A DNA stretch of 64,000 nt from Xanthobacter flavus. GTDB taxonomy: Bacteria; Pseudomonadota; Alphaproteobacteria; Rhizobiales; Xanthobacteraceae. The notes beneath the pieces were generated by a model. The model searched no databases and was not told where the DNA came from. It saw only the letters and a list, made by a program, of their open reading frames with translations. The DNA lies in NCBI RefSeq assembly GCF_017875275.1, contig NZ_JAGGML010000001.1:4113001-4177000 (forward strand), in the 5' to 3' direction. The stretch's first letter is position 1, and each line of letters opens with the position of its first letter. The position numbers were made by a program, and so were the translations under genes. Shown in pieces: positions 34,916 to 44,458 of this stretch.

Positions 34916-36007
34916 ATGAAACGCCGTGAGTTCCTCACCGCCGCCAGCGCGGGTGTTGCCGCTTCCGCAGCCGTGGCCATGCCGGCGATCGCGCAGTCTG
35001 CGCCGGAAGTGAAGTGGCGCTGCACGTCGTCCTTCCCCAAGTCCCTCGACACCATCTATGGCGCCGCCGAGCTGATGGCGAAGCAGGTGGCCGAGGCGAC
35101 CGACGGCAAGTTCCAGATCCAGGTGTTCGCGGCGGGCGAAATCGTTCCCGGCCTGCAGGCCCTCGACGCCACCACCAACAAGACCGTCGAGATGTGTCAC
35201 TCGGCGTCCTATTATTATGTGGGCAAGGACCCGACGTTCGGCCTCGGCACCGCCATTCCGTTCGGCCTGAACGCTCGCCAGATCAACGCCTGGTTCCTGT
35301 TCGGCAACGGCATGAACCTCCTGAACGAGTTCTACAAGAAGTACGGCGTGGTGATGTTCCCCGGCGGCAACACCGGCGGGCAGATGGGCGGCTGGTTCCG
35401 CAAGGAAATCAAGACCGTCGAGGACCTCAAGGGCCTCAAGATGCGCATCGCCGGCATCGGCGGGCAGGTGCTGGCCAAGCTCGGCGTGGTGCCGCAGCAG
35501 CTCGCCGGCGGCGACATCTATCCCGCGCTGGAGAAGGGCACCATCGACGCGGCCGAATGGGTCGGCCCGTATGACGACGAGAAGCTCGGCCTCTTCAAGG
35601 TGGCCCAGTATTATTACTTCCCCGGCTGGTGGGAAGGCTCCGCCGCCCTCAACTTCTTCGTCAACCAGGACAAGCTCGCCGAGCTGCCGAAGAACTACAA
35701 GGCGATCCTCACCTCTGCCATGGCGCAGGCCAACGAGAGCATGCTCGCGAGCTACGACGCCAAGAACCCGGTGGCCGTGCAGAGCCTCGTGAAGGCTGGC
35801 ACCCAGCTGCGCCGCTATCCCGGCGACGTGATGGACGCCGCCTACAAGGCCTCGCAGCAGCTCTATGAGGAAATCGGCGGCAAGAACGAGGACTTCAAGA
35901 AGATCTACGAGGACATGAAGACGTTCCGCAACAACGCCTATCTGTGGTGGCAGATCGTCGAGTTCACGTATGACGACTTCATGGTGCGCGCCCGCACCCG
36001 CGGCTGA
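34916..36007 (+). CDS. TRAP transporter substrate-binding protein, DctP family (Tat-exported)
   Basis: A 363-residue periplasmic receptor of the TakP/DctP7-like subgroup. The N-terminus MKRREFLTAASAG carries a twin-arginine signal, so it is exported folded; mature sequence begins near residue 28. GIGGQVLAKLGV and NFFVNQD are typical, and the conserved substrate arginine is in MRIAGIG. No permease gene adjoins it; the fused TRAP permease at 29413-31275 is the only candidate in the window. A strong terminator follows. Confidence 0.92.
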   Translation: MKRREFLTAASAGVAASAAVAMPAIAQSAPEVKWRCTSSFPKSLDTIYGAAELMAKQVAEATDGKFQIQVFAAGEIVPGLQALDATTNKTVEMCHSASYYYVGKDPTFGLGTAIPFGLNARQINAWFLFGNGMNLLNEFYKKYGVVMFPGGNTGGQMGGWFRKEIKTVEDLKGLKMRIAGIGGQVLAKLGVVPQQLAGGDIYPALEKGTIDAAEWVGPYDDEKLGLFKVAQYYYFPGWWEGSAALNFFVNQDKLAELPKNYKAILTSAMAQANESMLASYDAKNPVAVQSLVKAGTQLRRYPGDVMDAAYKASQQLYEEIGGKNEDFKKIYEDMKTFRNNAYLWWQIVEFTYDDFMVRARTRG

Positions 36008-36038
36008 CGCGTTCTGCGGTCGCCCTCCAGTCAAGGCA

Positions 36039-36069
36039 AAGCCCCGGAGCGACGCTCCGGGGCTTTTTT
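36039..36069 (+). terminator. Intrinsic terminator after dctP-like gene
   Basis: AAGCCCCGGAGC (36039-36050), loop GAC, GCTCCGGGGCTT (36054-36065), running into six T. The A-run on the other side also lets it act on minus-strand transcripts. Confidence 0.93.
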
Positions 36070-36082
36070 CTTAAGGCGTCGG

Positions 36083-36505
36083 TCAGCGCGTGCCGCCGGG
36101 GGTCGCCTGGGTGCGGCCACCCTCCTGCGCCGGGCCCCGGTGGGGATCCTGGCCGGCCGCCGTGCCGGAGCGCGGGGTCACCGTGCCGGTGGTGTCCATG
36201 GCCGGGGCGTTGCCGCTGGACGAGGCACCGGGCGTCGCCTGCGTGCGGCCGCCCTGCTGCGCGGGACCGTGCTGGGTATCGGCGCCGGCGGCAATGCCCG
36301 AGCGCGGGGTGGGGGGCACGCTCGGATCGGGCGCCGTCATGCCGCTGCTGCTCGAGCCGGGGGTAGCCTGCGTGCGGCCGCCTTCCTGCGCGGGGCCGCG
36401 CTGGGTGTTCTGGCCGGCGGCGGTGCCGGACTGCGCGCTCGCGGCGCCGGTCATGGCGATCAGCGCGGCGGTGGCGACGGGAATGGCGAACTTCGCGATG
36501 CTCAT
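36083..36505 (-). CDS. Small secreted protein with 2.6 imperfect tandem repeats
   Basis: A 140-residue exported protein. A signal peptide (KFAIPVATAALIAMTGAASAQ) precedes three copies of a ~43-residue unit containing SGxAAGxxTQrGPAQeGGRTQATPG, the last one shortened. It is low in hydrophobics and rich in Gly, Thr, Ser, Pro and Gln, so probably disordered in the periplasm or outside the cell. I do not recognise a functional family. It stands alone between a terminator and glyQ, on the opposite strand. Confidence 0.8.
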   Translation of the reverse strand: MSIAKFAIPVATAALIAMTGAASAQSGTAAGQNTQRGPAQEGGRTQATPGSSSSGMTAPDPSVPPTPRSGIAAGADTQHGPAQQGGRTQATPGASSSGNAPAMDTTGTVTPRSGTAAGQDPHRGPAQEGGRTQATPGGTR

Positions 36506-36715
36506 GCGGGGTCTCCCTCCAATTGACTGCACGGCATGACAACCGCGCAGACCGCATTTCGGTTCATTCCCGATTTTCGATTGGCGTGAGCGAAGTTGGC
36601 GCGGCCACGTTGCAATCGCGCCGCCCTCTGCCTAGTGTCCGCGCGCCTCTCGCGCCCTTGTCCCGCGACGCCGGGGAGGGCGCGCCGTGGTCACGTTGCT
36701 GCGAGCTGTTGTGAA

Positions 36716-37648
36716 ATGATCGACCCGAGCCTTCCCGCCCACATGCGCCCCGACCGTTCGTTCCAGGCGCTGCTCCTGACCCTTCAGCGATTCTGGGCGG
36801 ACCAGGGCTGCGTGGTGCTCCAGCCCTACGACATGGAAGTAGGCGCCGGCACCTTCCATCCGGCGACGACGCTCCGCGCGCTCGGCCCGAAGCATTGGAA
36901 GGCCGCCTATGTGCAGCCCTCGCGCCGCCCCAAGGACGGCCGCTATGGCGAGAACCCCAACCGGCTCCAGCATTATTACCAGTTCCAGGTCATCCTGAAG
37001 CCCTCGCCGGACAATCTGCAGGAGCTGTACCTGCAGTCGCTCGCCGCCATCGGCGTGGACCTGAAGCTGCACGACGTGCGCTTCGTGGAGGATGACTGGG
37101 AGAGCCCGACGCTGGGTGCCTGGGGCCTCGGCTGGGAATGCTGGTGCGACGGCATGGAAGTGTCGCAATTCACCTATTTCCAGCAGGTCGCGGGCTTCGA
37201 GTGTGCCCCGGTCTCGGGCGAACTCACCTACGGCCTGGAGCGCCTCGCCATGTATGTGCAGGGCGTGGAAAACGTCTACGACCTGAATTTCAACGGCCGC
37301 GAGGGCGCCGAGAAGACCACCTACGGCGACGTGTTCAAGCAGGCCGAGCAGGAATATTCGCGGCACAATTTCGAGGCGGCCGATACGGACATGCTGTTCG
37401 AGCAGTTCCGCATGGCCGAGGCCGCCTGCCACAAGTATCTCGCGTTCGGCGACAAGGGCGAAAAGCACGACATGGCCCTGCCGGCCTATGACCAGTGCAT
37501 CAAGGCCTCCCACGTCTTCAACCTTCTGGACGCGCGGGGTGTGATCTCCGTCACCGAGCGGCAGAGCTACATCCTGCGCGTGCGCGAACTGGCCAAGGCC
37601 TGCGGCGCGGCCTGGCTGAAGACGGCCGGCGGCGGCGCCGCGGCCTGA
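36716..37648 (+). CDS. glyQ: Glycyl-tRNA synthetase alpha subunit
   Basis: A 310-residue class II synthetase subunit that activates glycine. Motif 1-like [21 protein letters not shown], motif 2 ([17 protein letters not shown]) and motif 3 ([10 protein letters not shown]) are intact. ATG 36716 is the first plausible start; MRPDRSF ten residues in is an alternative. GlyQ works as alpha2beta2 with GlyS, whose gene begins 2.9 kb downstream after two transporter genes. Confidence 0.96.
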   Translation: MIDPSLPAHMRPDRSFQALLLTLQRFWADQGCVVLQPYDMEVGAGTFHPATTLRALGPKHWKAAYVQPSRRPKDGRYGENPNRLQHYYQFQVILKPSPDNLQELYLQSLAAIGVDLKLHDVRFVEDDWESPTLGAWGLGWECWCDGMEVSQFTYFQQVAGFECAPVSGELTYGLERLAMYVQGVENVYDLNFNGREGAEKTTYGDVFKQAEQEYSRHNFEAADTDMLFEQFRMAEAACHKYLAFGDKGEKHDMALPAYDQCIKASHVFNLLDARGVISVTERQSYILRVRELAKACGAAWLKTAGGGAAA

Positions 37649-37731
37649 GGGCGTAAACGGTAAGGGGTTGCCCCGGCCCGGGGGCGGGTGTTAGCTGAAG
37701 CGAAGCTGCAACCCGCTCGTCCGGACGGGCC

Positions 37732-39060
37732 ATGACCGACACCGATGCCGGCACCCGTGACCTTTCCGGCATCGTTCCGCCCGATGCGCCGGGGCCGGCC
37801 GGCTCCTCGCCGCGCCTGCTCGCGGCGGGCGCGATCGGCAACGTGCTCGAGTGGTACGATTTCGCCTCCTACGGCTTCCTCGCGCCCATCTTCGCCCGCA
37901 CCTTCTTCCCGGCCGAGGATGCGCTGGTGGGGCTGATCTCCGCCTTCGGCCTGTTCGGCGCGGCCTTCCTGATGCGGCCGCTGGGCGCCATCCTGTTCGG
38001 CCATGTGGGCGACAGGTTCGGCCCGCGCATCGCGCTCATCGCCTCGGTCTCGGTCATGAGTTGCGCCACGGTGGGCATCGGCCTCCTGCCCACCTATGCC
38101 ACGGCCGGCTTCCTCGCCCCTCTGCTGCTGCTGCTCCTGCGGCTGCTGCAGGGGCTTTCCATCGGCGGGGAATATACCACCTCCTCCATCTATCTCGCGG
38201 AGCACGCCGTGCCGCGCCGTCGCGGCCTCACGGCAGCCTTCTCCACGGCGGGCGGGCAGACCGGGACGTTGCTGGGCTCGGGCGTCTGCGCGCTGCTCAG
38301 CGCGCTCCTCTCCGCGCAGGCGATGGAGGCCTTCGGGTGGCGGCTGCCCTTCCTGCTCGGCGCGGTGCTCGGCATTGCGGCCCTGCTGCTGCGCCGGCCC
38401 CGGCCCGGCGACCGCGGCGGCAGCACGGCGCGGGGGCTGCCGCTGACACGCGCATTCCGCGAAGCCGGGGGCTTCATCATCGCGGCGATGCTGGTGACCC
38501 TCTTCGTCGGCGCCGACACCTATCTGCTGTTCGTCTATCTGCCGACCTATATCGAGGCGGAGTCCGGCCTGGCGCCCGGGACGGCGCTTGCCTTCACCAC
38601 CCTCGCGCTCATCGTGTCGGTGACCTGTTGCCTCCTGTTCGGCGCCCTGTCGGATCACATCGGTCGGCGCCGGATCGTCGCGGCGGGGCTTGCCGGCTTC
38701 GTTGTGCTGTCCTGGCCGCTGTTCCAGCTGCTGCGCGGCGGCGGCCCGGCGGAAGTGCTCGCTGCGCAGGTCGTCTTGTCCGTCATGGCAGCGGCGGTCA
38801 CGAGCCCGCTGCCGTCGCTGCTGGTGGAAATTTTCGAGACGCCCGTGCGCTGCAGCGCCATGGGCTTTGCCTGGAATCTCGGGATCGGCGTATCGGGCGG
38901 GCTGGCGCCCATGCTCGCCACCTATTTCGTGAAAGGCCTCGGACTCACCATGGCGCCGGCGGTCCATCTGATGGCACTGGCCGCCCTTGCCCTCGCTGGG
39001 GTTGCCGCGTTGCCCGAGCGTCGCGGCCGGGTGCTGGACGTGCCGCCGCAAAGCCCCTAA
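37732..39060 (+). CDS. MHS-family MFS transporter, copy 1
   Basis: A 442-residue permease with twelve predicted helices, of the metabolite:H+ symporter (ProP/KgtP/ShiA) group. [14 protein letters not shown] near residue 37 and the loop RPLGAILFGHVGDRFGPR are hallmarks. Substrates of this family include proline, betaine, citrate, 2-oxoglutarate and shikimate; this one cannot be chosen from sequence. It and the next gene are tandem paralogues lying between glyQ and glyS. Confidence 0.93.
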   Translation: MTDTDAGTRDLSGIVPPDAPGPAGSSPRLLAAGAIGNVLEWYDFASYGFLAPIFARTFFPAEDALVGLISAFGLFGAAFLMRPLGAILFGHVGDRFGPRIALIASVSVMSCATVGIGLLPTYATAGFLAPLLLLLLRLLQGLSIGGEYTTSSIYLAEHAVPRRRGLTAAFSTAGGQTGTLLGSGVCALLSALLSAQAMEAFGWRLPFLLGAVLGIAALLLRRPRPGDRGGSTARGLPLTRAFREAGGFIIAAMLVTLFVGADTYLLFVYLPTYIEAESGLAPGTALAFTTLALIVSVTCCLLFGALSDHIGRRRIVAAGLAGFVVLSWPLFQLLRGGGPAEVLAAQVVLSVMAAAVTSPLPSLLVEIFETPVRCSAMGFAWNLGIGVSGGLAPMLATYFVKGLGLTMAPAVHLMALAALALAGVAALPERRGRVLDVPPQSP

Positions 39061-39088
39061 CGCTTGAGCTGAGTGGGGGCGGGAACGC

Positions 39089-40414
39089 ATGAGCAGCATC
39101 GCGCATACGGACGCGGACGCCGGGGGCGTCGCCAGCGGTGTTTCCGGGGGGAGCGCGCCGCAGGATGCGCCCGTGCTTTCCCGCCGGCTGATGGCCGCCG
39201 GCATGCTCGGCAACGTGCTGGAATGGTACGACTTTGCCGTCTACGGCTTCCTCGCCAGCATCTTCGCCCGCAACTTCTTCCCCGAGACGAGCCCCACGGC
39301 GGCCATGCTGTCCGTGTTCGGCGTGTTCGCCGCCTCCTTCCTCATGCGGCCGCTCGGCTCCGTGCTGTTCGGCCATATCGGTGACCGGCTGGGCCGGCGC
39401 GCGGCGCTCATGTCGTCCGCCGCGCTCATGAGCATCTCCACCTTCTGCGTCGGCCTCCTGCCCACCTATGAGACGGCCGGCGTGCTCTCCGCCGTGCTGC
39501 TGCTGGTGCTGCGCCTCGCGCAGGGGCTGTCGGTGGGCGGGGAATACATGACCTCCGCCGTCTTCCTGGCGGAGAATGCGCAAATGCGCTGGCGCGGGGC
39601 GGTGACCTCGCTGGTCATCGTCGGTTGCAACGGCGGCATGCTTTTGGGCTCGGCGGTGGGGGCGCTGGTCTCCGGCCTCATGTCGGCGGACGATCTCGCC
39701 GCCTGGGGCTGGCGCATTCCCTTCCTGCTCGGCTGCCTGCTCGGCGGCTTCGCGCTTTTCCTGCGCCGGACGGTGGCGCGGGACGTGAAGCCCGTGCATC
39801 GCCCGACCCTGCCGGTGGTGGAGGCCTTCCGCGAGAATGGCGGCGACATCCTGCGGGCGACGCTCATCAACATCGTGCTGGGCATCGCCTATTACCTCGC
39901 CTTCGTCTATCTCGCGACCTGGCTCCAGCAGCAGGAGCATTTCACGCCCCATGTGGCGCTGGAACTGAACGCCATCAGCATGGCGGCGGTAATGGTCGGC
40001 TGCCTGGGCTTTGCCGCGCTCTCCGACCGCATCGGCCGAAAGCCGCTCATCGTCGGCGGCTTCCTGTGTCTTGCCGTCTTCACCTGGCCGCTGTTCCTGC
40101 TGCTGCATTCCGGCTCGACGGGGCTGGCGCTGCTGGGACAGCTGGGCTTTGCGGTGATCGTCTCCATCTATGGCGGGCCCATCGCGGTGGCGCTGGTGGA
40201 GATGTTTCCCCGCCACACCCGCTGCACGGCGGTGGGGCTGAGCTGGAACCTCGGCCTCGGCCTCGGCGGCGGCACGGCGCCCATGGTGGCGGTGCTGCTG
40301 GTGAGTCTCACCGGCGATGCCATGGCCCCGGCCTTCTATGTGATCGCCGGCGGCATCGTGGCCTTCCTCGCCGCATTGGGGCTCAAGGAGACGCGCGGCC
40401 AGCCGCTCGACTGA
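39089..40414 (+). CDS. MHS-family MFS transporter, copy 2
   Basis: A 441-residue paralogue of the preceding gene, sharing [14 protein letters not shown] and [18 protein letters not shown] almost word for word, plus similar C-terminal blocks ([17 protein letters not shown]). The 28-bp gap between the two genes suggests co-transcription. Divergence in the middle helices suggests different substrates after tandem duplication. Confidence 0.93.
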   Translation: MSSIAHTDADAGGVASGVSGGSAPQDAPVLSRRLMAAGMLGNVLEWYDFAVYGFLASIFARNFFPETSPTAAMLSVFGVFAASFLMRPLGSVLFGHIGDRLGRRAALMSSAALMSISTFCVGLLPTYETAGVLSAVLLLVLRLAQGLSVGGEYMTSAVFLAENAQMRWRGAVTSLVIVGCNGGMLLGSAVGALVSGLMSADDLAAWGWRIPFLLGCLLGGFALFLRRTVARDVKPVHRPTLPVVEAFRENGGDILRATLINIVLGIAYYLAFVYLATWLQQQEHFTPHVALELNAISMAAVMVGCLGFAALSDRIGRKPLIVGGFLCLAVFTWPLFLLLHSGSTGLALLGQLGFAVIVSIYGGPIAVALVEMFPRHTRCTAVGLSWNLGLGLGGGTAPMVAVLLVSLTGDAMAPAFYVIAGGIVAFLAALGLKETRGQPLD

Positions 40415-40521
40415 CCCCGCCCCCTCGACGCGGCTGCCGAAACGCTCTAGCACAGGCCCCGAAATTCACCCGCCGCGCGCAAGCGCCAGCCTCCCCGCAT
40501 GGGGAGGACGAGCCCGAACCG

Positions 40522-42744
40522 ATGCCCGATCTTCTGCTCGAACTCTTCTCCGAGGAAATTCCCGCCCGCATGCAGGCCCAGGCGGCCGACGCGCTGAAGA
40601 AGCTCGTCACCGACGCTTTGGTGGAGCGCGGCCTGCTCTATGAGGGCGCGAAGGCCTTCGTGACGCCGCGCCGCCTCGCGCTCGCGGTGCACGGACTGCC
40701 CGGCCGGCAGGCCGACCAGAAGGAAGAGAAGAAGGGCCCGCGCGTGGGCGCGCCCGAGCAGGCGGTGGCCGGCTTCCTGAAAGCGGCGGGCCTTTCCTCC
40801 CTCGATCAGGCGACCATCCAGTCAGACCCCAAGAAGGGCGATTTCTATGTGGCCGTGGTGGAAAAGCCCGGCCGCGCCACCACCGAGGTGGTGGCGGAGA
40901 TCGTGCCGGACATCATCCGCAGATTCCCCTGGCCGAAATCCATGCGCTGGGGAACCGGGACGCTGCGCTGGGTGCGCCCGCTGCACTCCATCGTCGCCAC
41001 CTTCGGGGCGGAGGGGGATGAGCCGGAGGTGGTGCATTTCTCCGTGGATGGCATCGCGGCGTCCAACGTCACGCGCGGCCACCGCTTCATGGCGCCCGAG
41101 CCCTTCACCGTGAAGCGGCTGGACGACTGGATGGCGAAGCTGGAGGCCGCCAAGGTGGTGGCCGACCGCGACCGCCGCAAGGAAATCATCCTCAACGACG
41201 CCAAGGACCTGGCGCTCGCCGCCGGCCTTGATCTGGTGGAGGACGAGGGGCTGCTGGACGAAGTGTGCGGCCTGGTGGAATGGCCCGTGGTGCTGATGGG
41301 GTCGTTCGAGGCGCGCTTCCTCGACATTCCGGACGAGGTGATCCGCGCCACCATCCGCGCCAACCAGAAGTGCTTCGTGCTGAAGGACCCGAAGAGCGGG
41401 CGCCTCGCCAACCGCTTCATCCTCATCTCGAACCTCGTCGCCTCGGACGGCGGCAAGGCCATCGTCGCCGGCAACGAGCGCGTCATCCGCGCCCGCCTGT
41501 CGGACGCGAAATTCTTCTGGGACACGGACCGGCTGAATGGCCTCGCCAGCCGCATGCCCAAGTTCCAGTCCATCACCTTCCACGAGAAGCTGGGCTCCCA
41601 GGCCGAGCGCATCGAGCGCATCGTGCGCCTCGCCAAGGAGCTGGCCCCCAAGGTGGGCGCGCCGGTGGCGCTGGCCGAGGAGGCCGCGCTGGTGGCGAAG
41701 GCGGATTTGCTCACCGAGGTGGTGGGCGAGTTCCCCGAGCTTCAGGGCCTCATGGGCCGTTACTACGCGCAGGGCGAGAACCTGCCCCCGGAAGTCGCCG
41801 CCGCCTGCGAGGAGCATTACAAGCCGCAGGGTCCGAACGACCGCGTGCCCACCGCGCCGGTCTCTGTGGCCGTGGCGCTGGCGGACAAGATCGACACGTT
41901 GGTGGGCTTCTGGGCGATTGACGAGAAGCCGACCGGGAGCAAGGACCCTTATGCGCTGCGGCGGGCGGCGCTGGGGGTGATCCGGATTGTGCTGGAGAAT
42001 GGGGTTCGGCTGGGGCTCAATAATTGTTTCAGGCGTTCTGCGTTCGATGTTTGGTGTGATATCGGGAATGCACGGATCAGCGATCTGGCTAAGACGATTC
42101 GTGAATTCAGCAAGTTCGTCACTGAAGATGGCAGTGTGGTCATTCAAGGCTCAGCTCTAGCTGAGGCGGGGCTTATACTTACTCAAGATCAGTTGAATGA
42201 ATTGTTGGGTGGTCAGGCTTCAGACCTCCTCGCCTTCTTCGCCGACCGCCTGAAAATCTACCTGCGCGATCGCGGCGCCCGTCACGACCTCGTGGATGCC
42301 GTCTTCGCCCTCGAAGGGCAGGACGATCTCCTCCTCGTGGTCCGCCGCGTGGAGGCGCTGGCCGCCTTCCTCGCCACCGAGGACGGCAGGAACCTGCTCG
42401 CCGGCTACCGCCGCGCGGTGAACATCCTGCGCATCGAGGAGAAGAAGGACGGCCGCGCCTTCGCCGGCCCCACCGTCGCCGCTTTGCTCAAGGAGCCGGC
42501 CGAGGAACACCTCGCCGCCGCCATCGACGATGTGAAGGCCCGCGTCTCCAAGGCCGTCGCGGCCGAGGATTTCGCGGCGGCCATGACCGCGCTGTCCGAC
42601 CTGCGCCAGCCGGTGGACGCCTTCTTCGACGCAGTGACGGTGAACGACGCCGATCCCGCTTTGCGCGAGAACCGCCTGAAGCTGCTGGACGAAATCCGCG
42701 CCGCCACCCGCGGCATCGCCGATTTCGACCGTATCGAGGGGTAG
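40522..42744 (+). CDS. glyS: Glycyl-tRNA synthetase beta subunit
   Basis: A 740-residue beta subunit that binds tRNA-Gly and completes the alpha2beta2 synthetase. It starts [17 protein letters not shown] and shows the HD-like stretch and C-terminal anticodon-binding region. Sequence upstream in the same frame is a shadow of the MFS gene. Between about 42001 and 42220 (residues ~494-566) the DNA drops to 49.5% GC against about 68% just after, with non-host codon choice. The encoded segment ([16 protein letters not shown] onwards) looks like an insertion before [18 protein letters not shown]. Confidence 0.95.
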   Translation: MPDLLLELFSEEIPARMQAQAADALKKLVTDALVERGLLYEGAKAFVTPRRLALAVHGLPGRQADQKEEKKGPRVGAPEQAVAGFLKAAGLSSLDQATIQSDPKKGDFYVAVVEKPGRATTEVVAEIVPDIIRRFPWPKSMRWGTGTLRWVRPLHSIVATFGAEGDEPEVVHFSVDGIAASNVTRGHRFMAPEPFTVKRLDDWMAKLEAAKVVADRDRRKEIILNDAKDLALAAGLDLVEDEGLLDEVCGLVEWPVVLMGSFEARFLDIPDEVIRATIRANQKCFVLKDPKSGRLANRFILISNLVASDGGKAIVAGNERVIRARLSDAKFFWDTDRLNGLASRMPKFQSITFHEKLGSQAERIERIVRLAKELAPKVGAPVALAEEAALVAKADLLTEVVGEFPELQGLMGRYYAQGENLPPEVAAACEEHYKPQGPNDRVPTAPVSVAVALADKIDTLVGFWAIDEKPTGSKDPYALRRAALGVIRIVLENGVRLGLNNCFRRSAFDVWCDIGNARISDLAKTIREFSKFVTEDGSVVIQGSALAEAGLILTQDQLNELLGGQASDLLAFFADRLKIYLRDRGARHDLVDAVFALEGQDDLLLVVRRVEALAAFLATEDGRNLLAGYRRAVNILRIEEKKDGRAFAGPTVAALLKEPAEEHLAAAIDDVKARVSKAVAAEDFAAAMTALSDLRQPVDAFFDAVTVNDADPALRENRLKLLDEIRAATRGIADFDRIEG

Positions 42745-42921
42745 GGCGGGGTCCTTTCAATCCCGAAAGGCGGGGTCCCCTCCCGCTGGACGGGGGGAGC
42801 CGTGGTGCGCGCCGGCAGCGCCATCCCGCACATCCCGGCTTGTCTGCCGCGCGCGGCTCTGCAAGGGTGCCGGCACGTCACACGACTGACGCCAGAACCA
42901 TCCACCGGGGACTTCGCCGCC

Positions 42922-44094
42922 ATGGGTTTCAAGGGACTTCTCGCTTCCACCGCGCTCCTTGGCACGCTCGCACTGTCCGGCGCGGCCGCGGCCGATCCGG
43001 TGAAGGTGGGGCTGGTCTCCACCTTGTCCGGCCCGTCCGCCGTGCTCGGCCAGCACATGCGCGACGGCTTCCTGCTGGCGGTGAAGGAGCTGGGCGGCAA
43101 GCTCGGCGGGCAGCAGACCGAAGTGATCGTCGTCGATGACGAGCTGAAGCCCGACATCGCCGTGCAGAAGGTGAAGGGCCTGCTTGAGCGCGACAAGGTG
43201 GACTTCGTCGCCGGCGTGGTCTTCTCCAACGTGATGGGCGCGGTGGCGAAGCCGGTGACGGCCAACGAGACCTTCCTCATCTCCGGCAATGCCGGCCCCT
43301 CGACCATCGCCGGCGCCGGCTGCAGCCCCTTCTTCTTCTCCGCCTCCTACCAGAACGACCAGAACCACGAGGTTCTCGGCAAGTATGCGCAGGACAAGGG
43401 CTTCAAGAAGGTGGTGCTGATCGCCCCCAACTATCAGGCGGGCAAGGATTCGCTGGCCGGCTTCAAGCGCTATTACAAGGGCGAGGTGGCGGACGAGATC
43501 TACACCCAGCTCGGCCAGCTCGATTTCTCCGCCGAGCTTGCGAAGATCGCCGCCGCCAAGCCCGATGCCGTCTTCACCTTCATGCCCGGCGGCATGGGCG
43601 TGAACCTCGTGAAGCAGTACCGGCAGGCGGGCCTCGCCGACACCACGCCCTTCCTCTCCGCCTTCACCGTGGACGAGACGACGCTCCCCGCCACCGGCGA
43701 GGCGGCGCTCGGCTTCTACTCCGGCGCGGCCTGGGCGCCGGACCTCGACACCTCCGCCAACAAGGCCTTCGTGGCGGCGTTCGAGAAGGAATACGGCTAC
43801 ATCCCCGCGCTCTACGCCGCGCAGGGCTATGACGCCGCCAAGCTCATCGACAGCGCCCTGAAGGCCACCGGCGGCAAGACCGCCGACAAGGCGGCCGTGC
43901 GCGCGGCGCTGAAGAAGGCGGACTTTTCGAGCGTGCGCGGCAACTTCAAGTTCAACACCAACCAGTTCCCCATCCAGGACTTCTACCTCGTGAAGGTGGG
44001 CAAGCGGGCGGACGGGAAGGTGGAGACCATGGTGCAGGAGAAGGTCTTCTCCAATTATGGCGACGCCTATGCGGAAAAGTGCGAGATGAAGTGA
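42922..44094 (+). CDS. Branched-chain amino-acid/amide-type ABC binding protein
   Basis: A 390-residue periplasmic receptor (Peripla_BP_6). The signal peptide (GLLASTALLGTLALSGAAAA, cut near residue 23) is followed by VKVGLVSTLSGPSAVLGQ, the usual ligand-binding opening. Translation from ATG 42922 is preferred over an earlier GTG frame. It is separated from livH by 364 bp that holds a REPIN-like element, but clearly belongs to the importer at 44459-47745. Its closest functional relatives bind amino acids, amides or aromatic acids. Confidence 0.93.
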   Translation: MGFKGLLASTALLGTLALSGAAAADPVKVGLVSTLSGPSAVLGQHMRDGFLLAVKELGGKLGGQQTEVIVVDDELKPDIAVQKVKGLLERDKVDFVAGVVFSNVMGAVAKPVTANETFLISGNAGPSTIAGAGCSPFFFSASYQNDQNHEVLGKYAQDKGFKKVVLIAPNYQAGKDSLAGFKRYYKGEVADEIYTQLGQLDFSAELAKIAAAKPDAVFTFMPGGMGVNLVKQYRQAGLADTTPFLSAFTVDETTLPATGEAALGFYSGAAWAPDLDTSANKAFVAAFEKEYGYIPALYAAQGYDAAKLIDSALKATGGKTADKAAVRAALKKADFSSVRGNFKFNTNQFPIQDFYLVKVGKRADGKVETMVQEKVFSNYGDAYAEKCEMK

Positions 44095-44222
44095 GGCCCG
44101 GCCTCACCTCATCTCGCACCCCGGACGCATGCAGCGACAGCGGAATGCGGGCAGGGGGCCCGCGCCGAGGGTTCGCCGAAGGCGGCGTGCCCCGTCCGGG
44201 GAGCGGCCTCCCGATTAATAGA

Positions 44223-44393
44223 CGTCATGCCCCGGCTTGTGAGGAAGTCGGCTGTTGCCGACTTCCTTTCGAGAGTCCGGAACCCGGCAACAGCCGGGTT
44301 CCGGGGGCATCCACCCCACCGTTGTTCCGCGGCCAGTCTCTTGGTCACGTCCCCGTCGTGCCGTGGATCCCCCGGACAAGCCGGGGGATGACG
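44223..44393. repeat. REPIN-like element 2, first unit split by two hairpins
   Basis: The first unit begins CGTCATGCCCCGGCTTGT (44223-44240) and resumes as GGGGCATCCAC (44304-44314). Between them sit two perfect hairpins: GGAAGTCGGC/GCCGACTTCC (44243-44266, loop TGTT) and CCGGAACCCGGC/GCCGGGTTCCGG (44277-44304, loop AACA). The second, intact unit lies inverted at 44363-44393. The element fills most of the gap between the binding-protein gene and livH. Confidence 0.82.
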
Positions 44394-44458
44394 GTCCTGA
44401 AAGAACGGTTGCGGCGCCTTGGGCGCGGTCGCCGATTTCACGCTCCTCGCTCTGTCCC

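Noticed and set aside
39625-40521. Upstream extension of the glyS frame
   Set aside because: It overlaps the second MHS transporter in another frame and has no synthetase features; GlyS homology starts exactly at ATG 40522.
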